Positions 1-7,804 of a DNA stretch of 41,506 bases are shown piece by piece. How positions within the stretch are numbered: the first letter of the stretch is position 1; each line of letters begins with the position of its first letter. Position numbers and translations under genes: made by a program. Origin of the DNA: Hyphomicrobiales bacterium (GTDB lineage Bacteria; Pseudomonadota; Alphaproteobacteria; Rhizobiales; Rhizobiaceae); NCBI GenBank assembly GCA_900473795.1, contig UCMT01000050.1, positions 1-41,506 of the forward strand, read 5' to 3'. The notes below the pieces were generated by a model. It had not been told where the DNA came from and searched no databases. It was given only the letters and a program-made list of their open reading frames with translations.

Positions 1-57
1 CGGCAGGGCAGAGGGGGGGGGGAGGGCCACTGTCGTGGACTGTGTTGGCCTGCAAGC

Positions 58-618
58 TCATGGGGTCAATTCCTTCCTCTGGCGTTGATAGTGCCGGCTC
101 GCCTTCACGCGGTTGCCGCAGACGGTCATGTCGCACCAGGTGCGGCTGCGGTTGCGGCTGCGGTCGAGGAACAGCCATTGGCAATTGGGGCAGATTTTCA
201 GGCGCTCCGGTTCACTGAAGGTGGCAAGCATCAGTGCCGAGCGCGCCGTGGCAGCGTCGAGCGGGGTGCGAGCTGCCTTGACGGGATGGCGCCGGATGAC
301 GGTGGATGCTGCGTCGAGCAGATCAGCGAGGTGCCCGGAGGAGGGATGCCCCAGTACCTCGGCGCGAAAATGCCGGTCGGTTGCTTCCCTGAGATCGAGA
401 AACGCCGGCCGGTTTTCCGGCGCGACCGGCTGCAACGGCCCGAACAGGTCCTTGTCGGCGCAGAAACGCGTCGCGGCCGTGGCAAAGCCGTCGAGAGCCA
501 CGGGGTCGGCGTAACGGTCGATCCGGCGCTCGGCATCGAAGCGCAGCACGACCGAATTGGCGACATCGAAAGCGAGTGCGCCGCCGGAAAAACGATGTGG
601 GGTCCAGGTAAACGTCAC
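58..618 (-). CDS. CGNR zinc-finger (ABATE domain) putative transcription regulator
   Basis: Predicted 186-aa regulator. The C-terminus carries the CGNR zinc finger: Cys143-x2-Cys146, then Cys162 and Cys167 in CGNR, followed by a basic tail (KASRHYQRQRK) suited to DNA binding. The first ~130 residues fit the ABATE domain normally found before this finger, proposed to be a ligand-sensing module. Start is GTG at 618 (V written as M), preceded by AGGA. It diverges from a LivH-type permease; a 24-bp palindrome sits 12-35 nt upstream of its start, which suggests autoregulation and control of the permease. Family assignment is firm from the finger; ligand and targets are not known. Confidence 0.85.
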   Translation of the reverse strand: MTFTWTPHRFSGGALAFDVANSVVLRFDAERRIDRYADPVALDGFATAATRFCADKDLFGPLQPVAPENRPAFLDLREATDRHFRAEVLGHPSSGHLADLLDAASTVIRRHPVKAARTPLDAATARSALMLATFSEPERLKICPNCQWLFLDRSRNRSRTWCDMTVCGNRVKASRHYQRQRKELTP

Positions 619-629
619 GCAACATCCTA

Positions 630-653
630 ACTGGTAAAACCGATTTTACTAGT
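630..653. promoter_or_regulatory. Palindromic operator candidate between the CGNR regulator and permease
   Basis: Inverted repeat with arms ACTGGTAAAA (630-639) and TTTTACTAGT (644-653), 9 of 10 positions pairing, around the spacer CCGA. It lies in the short divergent gap and directly abuts a perfect -10 hexamer for the plus strand, so a bound protein would cover the -35/spacer of the permease promoter and the leader of the regulator. Assignment of the CGNR protein as its ligand is inferred from position. Confidence 0.6.
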
Positions 654-659
654 TATAAT
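654..659 (+). promoter_or_regulatory. -10 element (TATAAT) of the permease promoter
   Basis: A perfect TATAAT begins one base after the palindrome. The -35 position falls inside the palindrome and has no good match, as expected for a regulated promoter. Transcription would start near 666, giving a leader of about 30 nt to the ATG at 695. Confidence 0.5.
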
Positions 660-694
660 GATTTACGCTGACGTTGTCATCAACCGGATTCTCC

Positions 695-1591
695 ATGGCC
701 TATTTTCTGCAGCAGCTTGCCAGTGCCCTGCCGATCGCCGCTCTCTATGCGCTGCTCGCCTTCGGCTATTCGATCTCCTTCTCGGTCACCAAAAGGGCCG
801 ACCTGACCTATGGCGCGCTGTTCGGCTTTGCCGGACAGATATTCCTCTTGTTTTCCGATTTCGCCTGGAACCGTCTCTGGCTCATCCTGCCGCTTGCGCT
901 TGCGGTCGGCGCGATCGCCGCGCTGGTCTATGCGCTGGGCGCCGGTCTCGTCATCGGCCGCTCGGTCATGCGCCGGCTGGCGATGACCTCGGCCAACACG
1001 GTGGTCGTTGCCTCTCTCGGCGTGGCGATGGTGCTGATGGAACTGTCGCGGATCGCGGCGGAGACGCGCAGCCTGTGGCTGCCGCCGTTCCTCAACACAC
1101 CGATCACGCTCTGGGCCGATCCGCAATTCCCGGTGACGCTGACGGTGATCCAGCTGCTGAACACGGCGCTGATGCTGGCGATGGTGGGGGCAGGCCACCT
1201 GTTTCTGACGCGCTCCGCCTGGGGTCGATCCTGGCGGGCGGTGTCGGACGATGCAGGTGCCGCGGCACTCTGCGGGGTCGACGGCAAGCGTGTCTTCGTC
1301 GCCGCCTACGGATTGTCGACGCTGCTGGCCGCCATCGCCGGCATTCTCGCCACGTCCTATTATGGCAACATGGATTTTGGCGCAGGCCTGGTATTCGGCG
1401 TCAAGGTGCTGTTCATCGCCGCGATCGGTGGCCAGACGGCGCCGCTGCTGGCCGCGGCGGGCGCAGCCGCAATGGGCCTCAGCGAAACGCTGTGGAGCGC
1501 CTATGGCCCGATGCTTTGGCGGGATTTTGCAATCTTCTCGTTCCTTGTGCTGCTTCTGGTCCTGACGAGAAGGGAGCAGTTCCAGCCCTAG
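695..1591 (+). CDS. Orphan branched-chain amino acid-type ABC transporter permease (LivH family)
   Basis: A 298-aa hydrophobic protein with about eight membrane segments and the start typical of LivH-type permeases (ALPIAALYALLAFGYSISF), followed by the TYG(A)LFGFAGQ segment. Such permeases import branched-chain amino acids, amides or urea together with a second permease, two ATPases and a binding protein. None of those partners is adjacent: upstream is a divergent regulator and downstream a repeat element. ATG 695 is preferred over TTG 674 because the hydrophobic N-terminus follows it directly; neither has a strong ribosome site. The TAG stop lies in the terminal repeat of the downstream element, so the C-terminus may have been altered by insertion. 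Substrate unknown. Confidence 0.8.
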   Translation: MAYFLQQLASALPIAALYALLAFGYSISFSVTKRADLTYGALFGFAGQIFLLFSDFAWNRLWLILPLALAVGAIAALVYALGAGLVIGRSVMRRLAMTSANTVVVASLGVAMVLMELSRIAAETRSLWLPPFLNTPITLWADPQFPVTLTVIQLLNTALMLAMVGAGHLFLTRSAWGRSWRAVSDDAGAAALCGVDGKRVFVAAYGLSTLLAAIAGILATSYYGNMDFGAGLVFGVKVLFIAAIGGQTAPLLAAAGAAAMGLSETLWSAYGPMLWRDFAIFSFLVLLLVLTRREQFQP

Positions 1592-1621
1592 AGCCTTTCC
1601 GGGTTAGATAGAAGCATTCTG
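1590..1621 (+). repeat. Left terminal inverted repeat of the MITE-like element
   Basis: Begins AGAGCCTTTCCGGGTTAGAT and ends GAAGCATTCTG. It overlaps the TAG stop of the permease (1589-1591). One mismatch separates it from the right repeat. Confidence 0.8.
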
Positions 1622-1828
1622 CCGGAGCAGGTTTTCGTCAGGGCAGAGGCGATTGGCGAAGGGCATACCTCGCGGTACCTCCGAGCCGATCGCCTCTGAT
1701 CCTGGCGGAAAGATGCCCGGCCCTTCGGGTTGGCTGAAACGGGCCGCCTGATCGACCGGCCGGCTTGGCCGTAGAGCTTGGCTACGACGCGCGCCGGCCG
1801 GTCGACCATCCGACTCCGTTTGAGCCAA

Positions 1829-1860
1829 CAGAATGCTTCAATCTAACCCGGAAAGGCTCT
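1829..1860 (-). repeat. Right terminal inverted repeat of the MITE-like element
   Basis: Begins CAGAATGCTTC and ends CCCGGAAAGGCTCT. It is the reverse complement of the left repeat with a single mismatch and ends three bases before the moaE stop codon. Confidence 0.8.
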
Positions 1861-1862
1861 AG

Positions 1863-2333
1863 TCAGCTTTTCGACCAGCGATCCCGGGCGCTGTCGTCCG
1901 CGTCCTTGGCGCTGACCCAGCCGCCGGAACTGCCATCGGCCGCATGTTCCTTCTTCCAGAAGGGCGCGGAGGTCTTCAGGAAATCCATGATGAAATTGGC
2001 GCCGTCGAAGGCCGCCTGCCGGTGCGGCGAGGCGGCGACGACGAGCACGATGTTTTCGCCCGGCAGGATTTTTCCATAGCGGTGGATGGCGGTTGCGGCC
2101 TGCAGCCCGAAGCGGGTAATTGCCTGTTTGCAGATGCGGGCGATCTCCGCTTCCGCCATGCCCGGATAGTGTTCGAGTTCAAGCGCGCTGAGCGAACCCG
2201 CCTCGTCGCGGCAGAGGCCGGAAAAGGTGACGATGGCGCCGATATCGTGGCGGCTGGCCGATAGTGCCCGCACCTCGGCGGCAAGGTCGAAATCGTCCCG
2301 CTGGACGCGAACCGTGACAGGCGCGCCAGACAT
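1863..2333 (-). CDS. moaE: Molybdopterin synthase catalytic subunit MoaE
   Basis: A 156-aa large subunit of molybdopterin synthase, which uses the thiocarboxylated C-terminus of MoaD to insert two sulfurs into cyclic pyranopterin monophosphate, making molybdopterin in the cytoplasm. Family hallmarks are visible: the HYPGMAE segment, IHRYGKILPGE, and SAPFWKKE, which contains the conserved active-site lysine region. Length matches the family (~150 aa), with a slightly extended polar C-terminus. It follows moaD after only 5 nt, so the two subunits are made from one message. The downstream border is the MITE-like element. The window also holds a molybdopterin-dependent oxidoreductase at 10.6-12.7 kb that would use the cofactor. 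Confidence 0.95.
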   Translation of the reverse strand: MSGAPVTVRVQRDDFDLAAEVRALSASRHDIGAIVTFSGLCRDEAGSLSALELEHYPGMAEAEIARICKQAITRFGLQAATAIHRYGKILPGENIVLVVAASPHRQAAFDGANFIMDFLKTSAPFWKKEHAADGSSGGWVSAKDADDSARDRWSKS

Positions 2334-2338
2334 CGGCC

Positions 2339-2599
2339 TCAGCCTCCGGTCATCGGTGGAAACAGCGCGATTTCCCGCGCGCCGGCGATCGGCTCGTGAT
2401 GATCGACATGTTCCTGGTTGATGGCGACGCGGATGACATTCTCGTGCTCCAGCGCCGTCTCGTATTCCTCGCCCAGCGTCTTCAGGTATGCCAGCAGATC
2501 GCCAGCCGTGACGACACTGTCGGGAAGCTCGAGCGTTTCCTCGGCCTTGCCGATCCGCTCGCGCACCCAGGCGAAATAGACGAGATCAACGCGTGCCAT
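2339..2599 (-). CDS. moaD: Molybdopterin synthase sulfur carrier subunit MoaD
   Basis: An 86-aa ubiquitin-fold sulfur carrier. The C-terminus PPMTGG ends in the Gly-Gly that is adenylated and thiocarboxylated before sulfur transfer to the pterin bound by MoaE; the preceding segment (AINQEHV ... IALFPP) is the usual MoaD/ThiS signature. The ATG at 2597-2599 overlaps the pgsA stop as ATGA, implying translational coupling, and moaE follows 5 nt after its stop. The order pgsA-moaD-moaE downstream of uvrC is, from memory, common in rhizobia. Confidence 0.95.
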   Translation of the reverse strand: MARVDLVYFAWVRERIGKAEETLELPDSVVTAGDLLAYLKTLGEEYETALEHENVIRVAINQEHVDHHEPIAGAREIALFPPMTGG

Positions 2600-3186
2600 C
2601 AGTCGACCATATGCCTGAGGCCGGCGCGGAAATAATCATAGCCGGTATAGAGCGTGATGGCCGCTGCGATCCACAGCAGCACGATGCCCATCTCCGTCGT
2701 GTAGGGCAGGATCTTGTCGCCGGCGGGACCGGCGAGCAGGAAAGCGATGGCGACCATCTGGATCGTCGTCTTCCACTTGGCGATGCGGGTCACCGGTACG
2801 CTCACCTTCAGGGCGGCGAGATATTCGCGTAAGCCCGAGACGAGGATCTCGCGGCACAGGATGATGATCGCAGCCCAGATCGACCAGCCGGCGATCGTGC
2901 CGTCGGCGGCGACGAGCAGCAGGACGGAGGCGACCAGCAGCTTGTCGGCGATCGGGTCGAGCATCTTGCCGATGTTGGAGGTCTGTTGCCAGATACGGGC
3001 GAGATAGCCGTCGAAGAAATCGGTGATCGAGGCGATCGCAAACAGCGCCAGCGCCGTCCAGCGGGCAAAGTCGGAACTCTGCAGTTTGCCTTCGATGAAA
3101 AAGCACAGAACGATCAGCGGAACAGCCAGAATGCGTCCATAGGTCAGGAGATTGGGGATGCTGTAGGTAGTCGGCGTGGAGGACAT
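2599..3186 (-). CDS. pgsA: CDP-diacylglycerol--glycerol-3-phosphate 3-phosphatidyltransferase
   Basis: A 195-aa inner-membrane enzyme making phosphatidylglycerol phosphate, the committed step to phosphatidylglycerol and cardiolipin. The CDP-alcohol phosphotransferase motif D-x2-D-G-x2-A-R-x8-G-x3-D-x3-D is complete (DFFDGYLAR ... GKMLDPIAD). Several hydrophobic segments surround it. ATG 3186 (MSSTPTTYSIPNLLT) is chosen because the family N-terminus IPNLLTxxR follows at once; a longer reading frame upstream has no family resemblance. The stop overlaps the moaD start. Confidence 0.93.
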   Translation of the reverse strand: MSSTPTTYSIPNLLTYGRILAVPLIVLCFFIEGKLQSSDFARWTALALFAIASITDFFDGYLARIWQQTSNIGKMLDPIADKLLVASVLLLVAADGTIAGWSIWAAIIILCREILVSGLREYLAALKVSVPVTRIAKWKTTIQMVAIAFLLAGPAGDKILPYTTEMGIVLLWIAAAITLYTGYDYFRAGLRHMVD

Positions 3187-3317
3187 GGATTCGGGTTCTC
3201 TGCGAGTTCTTGGGCGACAGATGAACGGCTTTGTGACAGCCGCGTCAACCGTTCTTTGATAGATCATCCGCAATTGTGGCGGAATTCATCTGAACGGGCG
3301 GTGAACCGGATTGAGCG

Positions 3318-3348
3318 CAGGACACCTCCGGCGCGATGGGGTGTCCTG
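3318..3348. terminator. Stem-loop between uvrC and pgsA, possible terminator
   Basis: Arms CAGGACACC (3318-3326) and GGTGTCCTG (3340-3348) pair perfectly around a 13-nt loop, about 56 nt downstream of the uvrC stop on the minus strand. There is no T-run, so factor-independent termination is doubtful; it may protect the message end. Confidence 0.35.
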
Positions 3349-3403
3349 ATGCGAATAATCGGGCCGCACTGATCGACTCGACCTGAGCCGCGTCCCAGAG
3401 ACG

Positions 3404-5425
3404 CTATTTCGCACCATCCTCATGGAAGTGGTCATAGACGAGCCGCGCCACCGCTTCGGAAATACCTTCCACAGCGACGAGATCGTTGACGCCGGCGCGG
3501 GAAACCGCCTTGGCGGTGCCGAAATGCTGGAGGAGCGCACGCTTGCGCGTCGGCCCGATGCCGGCGATCTCGTCCAGCGGGTTCTTGACCATTTCCTTCT
3601 TGCGCCGCGCCCGGTGCGAGCCGATGGCGAAGCGATGCGCCTCGTCGCGCATGCGCTGGATGAAATAGAGCACGGGGTCGCGCGGCGGCAGCGTGAAGCC
3701 GTCGCGGCCGGGCGGAAAGAAGCGCTCGCGTCCGGCGTCGCGATCGACACCCTTGGCGACGCCGATGGCGGTGACGCAATCCTCGATGTCGAGTTCCCTC
3801 AGGATCGCCCGAACCGCCGTCATCTGGCCCTGGCCGCCGTCGATCAGGATCACGTCCGGCCAGGCCGGAAAGCCGGCATCCTCGACCGGTTCTACGCTGC
3901 GATCCGGCTTTCCCTCTTCCTTCAACAGCCGCGAGAACCGCCGGGTCATCACTTCCTTCATCATGCCGAAGTCGTCGCCGGGGGTGATGTCGGTCGATTT
4001 GATGTTGAACTTGCGGTACTGGCCTTTGACGAACCCTTCCGGTCCCGCCACCACCATGCCGCCGACGGCATTGGTGCCCATGATATGGGAGTTGTCGTAG
4101 ATCTCGATGCGGCGCGGCGCGCGCTCGAGCTTGAAGGTTTCGGCAAACCCCTCGAGCAGGCGCGATTGCGACGCGGTTTCGGCGAGCTTGCGGCCATGCG
4201 CCTCGCGGGCATTGGCGACGGCGTGCTCGACCAGATCCTTCTTCTCGCCGCGCTGTGGCACGAGGATTAAAACCTTGTAGCCGGATTTCTCCGTCAGTGC
4301 TTCGCCCAGCAGTTCCTGTTCGGCCACCGGCTCGCAGAGCAGAATCTGCCGCGGACAGGGCTTGTCGTCGTAGAACTGGGCGAGGAAGGCGCTGAGCACC
4401 TCGGCTGCGGGCAGGGTGGGATCGGCCTTCGGGAAATAGGCGCGGTTGCCCCAGTTCTGGCCGGTGCGGAAGAAGAACACCTGGATGCAGGAAATGCCGC
4501 CTTCGTGATGGATGGCAAAGACGTCCGCTTCCTCGACACCGGAAGGGTTGATGCCCTGATGGCTCTGGACATGCGACAGCGCCGCCAGTCGGTCCCGGTA
4601 AAGCGCGGCCCGCTCGAAGTCGAGGTTCTCCGAGGCCTCGTTCATGGCGGCGGCGATGGTCGCCTTGACCGCCTGGCTCTTGCCGGAGAGGAAATCCCTG
4701 GCTTCGCTCACCAGTTCGCCGTAGTCGGCATCGCTGATCTCGCGGGTGCAGGGCGCGGCACAGCGCTTGATCTGGTGCAGCAGGCAGGGCCGGGTGCGGG
4801 TCTCGAAAACGCTGTCGGTACAGGTGCGCAACAGGAAGGCGCGCTGCAGCGAATTGATCGTCCGGCCGACGGCGCCGGCCGAGGCGAAGGGGCCGAAATA
4901 ATCGCCCTTGCGGCTGCGGGCGCCGCGATGCTTGTAGAGCGCCGGCGCCCGGCTGTCGCCGGTCACCAGAATATAGGGAAAGGACTTGTCGTCGCGCAAA
5001 AGCACGTTGAAGCGCGGCCGCAAGCGCTTGATCAGGTTGGCTTCCAGCAGCAGCGCCTCGATCTCGGTGCGCGTCGTCACGAACTCCATATGCGCGGTCT
5101 CGCGCACCATCTTGGCGAGGCGGTTGGAATGGACGCGGCCCTGCGCGTAGTTGCCGACGCGCTTCTTCAGGCTGCGCGCCTTGCCGACATAGAGCACGTC
5201 GCCCGCCTCGTTGAACATGCGGTAGACGCCGGGGCTGTTGGGCAGGCGCTTGACGAAGGCCTGGATCAGTTCGGCGCCGCGCAGACCATCGGGGATCGCG
5301 CTGGTTTCCGCCCAATCGAGAATCGGCGCCGGCGCGGGGCTGTCTGGCACCTCAAGCAGGTCGTCTTCATCGCTGGCATTCTCGTCGTACAGAATACCGC
5401 CATCGGTGGGCACGCGCCCGGTCAT
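3404..5425 (-). CDS. uvrC: Excinuclease ABC subunit UvrC
   Basis: A 673-aa nucleotide-excision repair endonuclease, making the 3' and 5' incisions after UvrAB damage loading. Order of parts: a roughly 60-residue acidic, proline-rich N-terminal extension, the GIY-YIG nuclease domain ([20 protein letters not shown], residues ~65-85), a central [13 protein letters not shown] segment and UVR motif, the RNase H-like UvrC_N domain ([16 protein letters not shown]) and C-terminal helix-hairpin-helix repeats ([22 protein letters not shown]). It is longer than E. coli UvrC (610 aa) mainly through the N-terminal extension. The ATG overlaps the SDR gene's TGA (ATGA), so the two are translationally coupled. 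Confidence 0.96.
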   Translation of the reverse strand: MTGRVPTDGGILYDENASDEDDLLEVPDSPAPAPILDWAETSAIPDGLRGAELIQAFVKRLPNSPGVYRMFNEAGDVLYVGKARSLKKRVGNYAQGRVHSNRLAKMVRETAHMEFVTTRTEIEALLLEANLIKRLRPRFNVLLRDDKSFPYILVTGDSRAPALYKHRGARSRKGDYFGPFASAGAVGRTINSLQRAFLLRTCTDSVFETRTRPCLLHQIKRCAAPCTREISDADYGELVSEARDFLSGKSQAVKATIAAAMNEASENLDFERAALYRDRLAALSHVQSHQGINPSGVEEADVFAIHHEGGISCIQVFFFRTGQNWGNRAYFPKADPTLPAAEVLSAFLAQFYDDKPCPRQILLCEPVAEQELLGEALTEKSGYKVLILVPQRGEKKDLVEHAVANAREAHGRKLAETASQSRLLEGFAETFKLERAPRRIEIYDNSHIMGTNAVGGMVVAGPEGFVKGQYRKFNIKSTDITPGDDFGMMKEVMTRRFSRLLKEEGKPDRSVEPVEDAGFPAWPDVILIDGGQGQMTAVRAILRELDIEDCVTAIGVAKGVDRDAGRERFFPPGRDGFTLPPRDPVLYFIQRMRDEAHRFAIGSHRARRKKEMVKNPLDEIAGIGPTRKRALLQHFGTAKAVSRAGVNDLVAVEGISEAVARLVYDHFHEDGAK

Positions 5426-6180
5426 TCCACAATCTCCAAAATGTCCGGCGTCTGCCAGGCCAGATGCTGGCCGCCGTCCAGCGCGATCATCTGCCCGGTC
5501 ATCGAGGGCGTGTCGAACAGAAAGCGGATCGTGCGGCCGAATTCCCCAAGTTGCGGACCGGTCTTCAGGATGACCGCGTCGACCTGTCTCTGGAAGTCCG
5601 CCTGATTCTGCCGTTCGTTCGGCAGGGTCGGGCCGGGGCCGATGGCGTTGACCCGGATGTTGGGCGCCAGGGCCTGCGCCATCGTCTTGGTTGCCGTCAG
5701 CAGCGCCGACTTTGACAACATATAGGAATAAAATCGCGGATTTGGAGACCAGACCCGCTGGTCGACGATGTTGACGATCAGGCCCGAATTGGTCTGCGGC
5801 AGCTGTGCCGCAAAATCGCGCGCCAGCAGCGACGGCGCCTTCACATGCAGGGCGAAATGCCGGTCCCAGACCGTCTCGTCGAATTCCTGCAGACTGTCCT
5901 TCTTGAACAGCGAGGCATTGTTGACCAGGAGCCCGATCGGACCAAGCGCAGCGACGGCTTTTGCCATCAGGGAGGCGACGGCAGCGGTATCGGTGAGGTC
6001 CGCAACGATGGCCGCCGCCTTGCCGCCCTGAGCCCGAACCTGGCCCGCAAGCTCTTCAGCTTGCGCCAGCGAGGCATTGACATGAATGGCCACGGCAAAG
6101 CCGTGCGCCGCCAGGTCCTCGACGATCGCCTTGCCGATGCGCTTCGCACCACCGGTGACCAGGGCTGTTTTCAAAGGCAT
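5422..6180 (-). CDS. Short-chain dehydrogenase of FolM/pteridine-reductase type
   Basis: A 252-aa Rossmann-fold oxidoreductase. The cofactor loop is TGGAKRIG, with Arg where classical SDRs have Gly, as in FolM and trypanosomatid PTR1, which points to NADPH. The usual catalytic serine is replaced by Asp ([10 protein letters not shown]), and the YxxxK pair is YMLSK; this Asp-Tyr-Lys arrangement is that of PTR1/FolM pterin reductases. ATG 6180 ([11 protein letters not shown]) is chosen over an upstream start because the beta-alpha-beta fold starts directly after it. It overlaps uvrC by ATGA. A dihydromonapterin or other pterin reductase role is inferred; a generic SDR cannot be excluded. Confidence 0.8.
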   Translation of the reverse strand: MPLKTALVTGGAKRIGKAIVEDLAAHGFAVAIHVNASLAQAEELAGQVRAQGGKAAAIVADLTDTAAVASLMAKAVAALGPIGLLVNNASLFKKDSLQEFDETVWDRHFALHVKAPSLLARDFAAQLPQTNSGLIVNIVDQRVWSPNPRFYSYMLSKSALLTATKTMAQALAPNIRVNAIGPGPTLPNERQNQADFQRQVDAVILKTGPQLGEFGRTIRFLFDTPSMTGQMIALDGGQHLAWQTPDILEIVE

Positions 6181-6554
6181 CCTCACGGGCGGTTCCTGCT
6201 CTGCGATTCGTAACTGTGCATGTCGCAAGGATATAGGAGGAGGGGACGGATTGCGAAACGGCACCCACCCATTCGTTTCGGAAAAATTAACGTGAAAGCG
6301 CTAAATTGAATTGTTTTCTATTGTTATAGTATATATTCGGATAATCTTATTTTGTGGTTAATAAATACCCTGTGGCTACACAGCAACATCGAATTTCAGC
6401 CACCCTCCCGCCACTAAAATTTCACAATTTGGCTCTTGTGAATCCGCATTTTGTCGGCAATTTCTCCGTCAACCGGGCGGGTTAATTGCAATTTGTCCGA
6501 TGTATCAGTTTAGGACCGCGAGGGTCCGGAGCATCGGTTCGAAAGGAGACTTTA
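6181..6554 (+). promoter_or_regulatory. AT-rich regulatory region and leader of the outer-membrane protein gene
   Basis: This 374-bp gap separates the divergent SDR and barrel-protein genes and is clearly more AT-rich than its surroundings between 6290 and 6440. A promoter candidate is TTGAAT (6306-6311), 18-nt spacer, TATATT (6330-6335), which would give a leader of about 210 nt. A short hairpin GGACC/GGTCC lies at 6513-6527 and a strong ribosome site AAAGGAGA at 6542-6549 decides the ATG at 6555. A small inverted repeat CTGTG/CACAG is at 6370-6383. Confidence 0.45.
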
Positions 6555-7193
6555 ATGCGTACTCTCATCACCACCCTCATGGCATCTGCCGTATCCCTCA
6601 TCGCCTTCTCCGCCGTTCAGGCGGCAGACGCGATCGACGAAGTTCCGGCTGCTCCGGCTGCCGAATACAGCGAGCCGGTCGCGAAGAACTGGTCGGGCGC
6701 CTATGTCGGTGGTACGGCCAACTGGGCCCGCGGCGAATATGACGCGACGGGCGGCCGCGGTGCCTCCGGCTTCGGCGGCGGTCTCTATGGCGGCTACAAC
6801 ATGCAGAGCGGCCAGATCGTCTACGGCGGTGAAGCCGATATCAACTACGGCGACAACGACACGCGCAACCCGGTCCGCAAGATGGAGCAGGGCGTCAACG
6901 GCTCGGTTCGTGCCCGCGTCGGCTACGACCTGAACCCGGTTCTCGTCTACGGTACGGCCGGTGTCGCTGCCTCCAGCGTCAAGGCAACGCAGGCCGGCGG
7001 TTCGGACAAGAACACGCTGCTCGGCTGGACGGCCGGTGCCGGTGCCGAAGCCTTGGTGACCGACAACGTCACCGCGCGCGTCGAATACCGCTACACCGAC
7101 TACGGCTCGAAGGACTTCAACCTGCCGGGTGGCAACGTTTCGTCGGGTTACGACGAACACAGCGTTCGCGTCGGTATGGGCGTCAAGTTCTGA
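6555..7193 (+). CDS. Outer-membrane beta-barrel protein, Omp25/Omp31-like
   Basis: A 212-aa outer-membrane protein. A signal peptide (MRTLITTLMASAVSLIAFSAVQA, cleavage after the ALA-type VQA) precedes a proline/alanine linker and an eight-strand-type barrel: NWSGAYVGG, GGGLYGGYNMQ, GSVRARVGYDLNPVLVYGTAGVA, NVTARVEYRYTDYG, and a terminal strand HSVRVGMGVKF ending in Phe, the signal for BAM assembly. Such proteins are abundant surface proteins of Rhizobiales. A strong Shine-Dalgarno and a strong terminator bracket it, consistent with high expression of a single-gene transcript. Confidence 0.88.
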   Translation: MRTLITTLMASAVSLIAFSAVQAADAIDEVPAAPAAEYSEPVAKNWSGAYVGGTANWARGEYDATGGRGASGFGGGLYGGYNMQSGQIVYGGEADINYGDNDTRNPVRKMEQGVNGSVRARVGYDLNPVLVYGTAGVAASSVKATQAGGSDKNTLLGWTAGAGAEALVTDNVTARVEYRYTDYGSKDFNLPGGNVSSGYDEHSVRVGMGVKF

Positions 7194-7214
7194 TCCGAAC
7201 ATTCGTTGCATGAC

Positions 7215-7242
7215 AAAAAGGCCGGAGCGATCCGGCCTTTTT
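7215..7242. terminator. Bidirectional rho-independent terminator
   Basis: Perfect stem AAAAAGGCCGGA / TCCGGCCTTTTT with loop GCGA. The A-run and T-run on either side let it serve both the barrel-protein gene (plus) and the converging GNAT gene (minus). Confidence 0.92.
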
Positions 7243-7264
7243 GCGTTTCAACCCTCAAAAAGCG

Positions 7265-7756
7265 TCATCGCTTCATCTCGAAGGTCGGACAAACAATGCC
7301 GTCGATAGTCATCGGCGCACACGGTAGCATGCCGATCTTCGTGAGGACGCGTTGCGACGCGACGTTGTCCGGATGAGTGAAGGCGATGAAGCGATCCGAA
7401 AAATCCTCCTCGAAGAACCATCGGGCCAAAGCGCCCGCGATCACGGTCGCATAGCCGTTGCTCCAAGCTTCGCGGCATATTGAATAGCCAAGTTCATATT
7501 GACCACTCAGCAGCGAAAACCCCGCGCGGCCGACAAGCATATCGTCCGCGCGGCGCAGAAGCTTGTACTTGGTAATGCCGTCGCGCTTGCGCTCCTCGAA
7601 CCAGTTCCGCAGGCGCTCTTCGGCCTTTTCCCGGCTCCAGGGTGCGGCGCCTGAGAGATATCGCGTCGTATCGATCGACGAATGGATCAGGCCCGCGTCG
7701 TCCTCGTCCCACATGACAAGCGTCAAACGTGGCGTTTCCAGAACGACTTCAGTCAT
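7265..7756 (-). CDS. GNAT family N-acetyltransferase (RimJ/RimL-like)
   Basis: A 163-aa acetyl-CoA-dependent acyltransferase. It opens with the RimJ/RimL-style phrase LETPRLTLVMWDEDDA, has the beta-strand ELGYSICREAWSNGYATVIAGAL carrying a degenerate acetyl-CoA loop, and closes with HPDNVASQRVLTKIGM, the usual N-x-x-S-x-x-x-L-x-K-x-G helix. Such enzymes acetylate protein N-termini, small amines or antibiotics; the substrate here cannot be read. It follows the GST gene by 48 nt on the same strand and may be co-transcribed. Confidence 0.85.
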   Translation of the reverse strand: MTEVVLETPRLTLVMWDEDDAGLIHSSIDTTRYLSGAAPWSREKAEERLRNWFEERKRDGITKYKLLRRADDMLVGRAGFSLLSGQYELGYSICREAWSNGYATVIAGALARWFFEEDFSDRFIAFTHPDNVASQRVLTKIGMLPCAPMTIDGIVCPTFEMKR

Positions 7757-7804
7757 GGCAGATCCAAGTTGCCCAACACCGCACCCCCGTAAATGCGAGA
7801 AGGC

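Larger units (their letters stand above)
1588..1862. mobile_element. MITE-like palindromic repeat element, 275 bp
   Basis: The region is bounded by long terminal inverted repeats (1590-1621 and 1829-1860, 31 of 32 pairing) flanked by CTAG on both sides. Nested inside are further inverted pairs: CAGAGGCGATTGGC with its near-complement around 1642-1699, TTGGCTGAAACGG (1731-1743) with CCGTTTGAGCCAA near 1817-1828, and GATCGACCGGCCGGC with GCCGGCCGGTCGACC around 1752-1809. No coding capacity is evident. Architecture fits a non-autonomous miniature element or a rhizobial intergenic mosaic repeat. It fills the whole gap between the permease and moaE and abuts both stop codons. Confidence 0.75.

Noticed and set aside
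13..22. Run of ten G at the window edge
   Set aside because: A homopolymer with no visible gene or phase-variation context in the 57 bp before the CGNR stop; could be a sequencing artefact.
3211..3237. Pho-box-like phrases (CTGTCAC, CTGTCGC) upstream of pgsA on the minus strand
   Set aside because: The two heptamers are not in 11-nt phasing (19 nt apart) and the intermediate sequence is a poor match.
3432..5315. A 627-codon frame on the same strand as uvrC
   Set aside because: It is Arg/Pro/Gln-rich, out of frame with uvrC, and shows no motifs.
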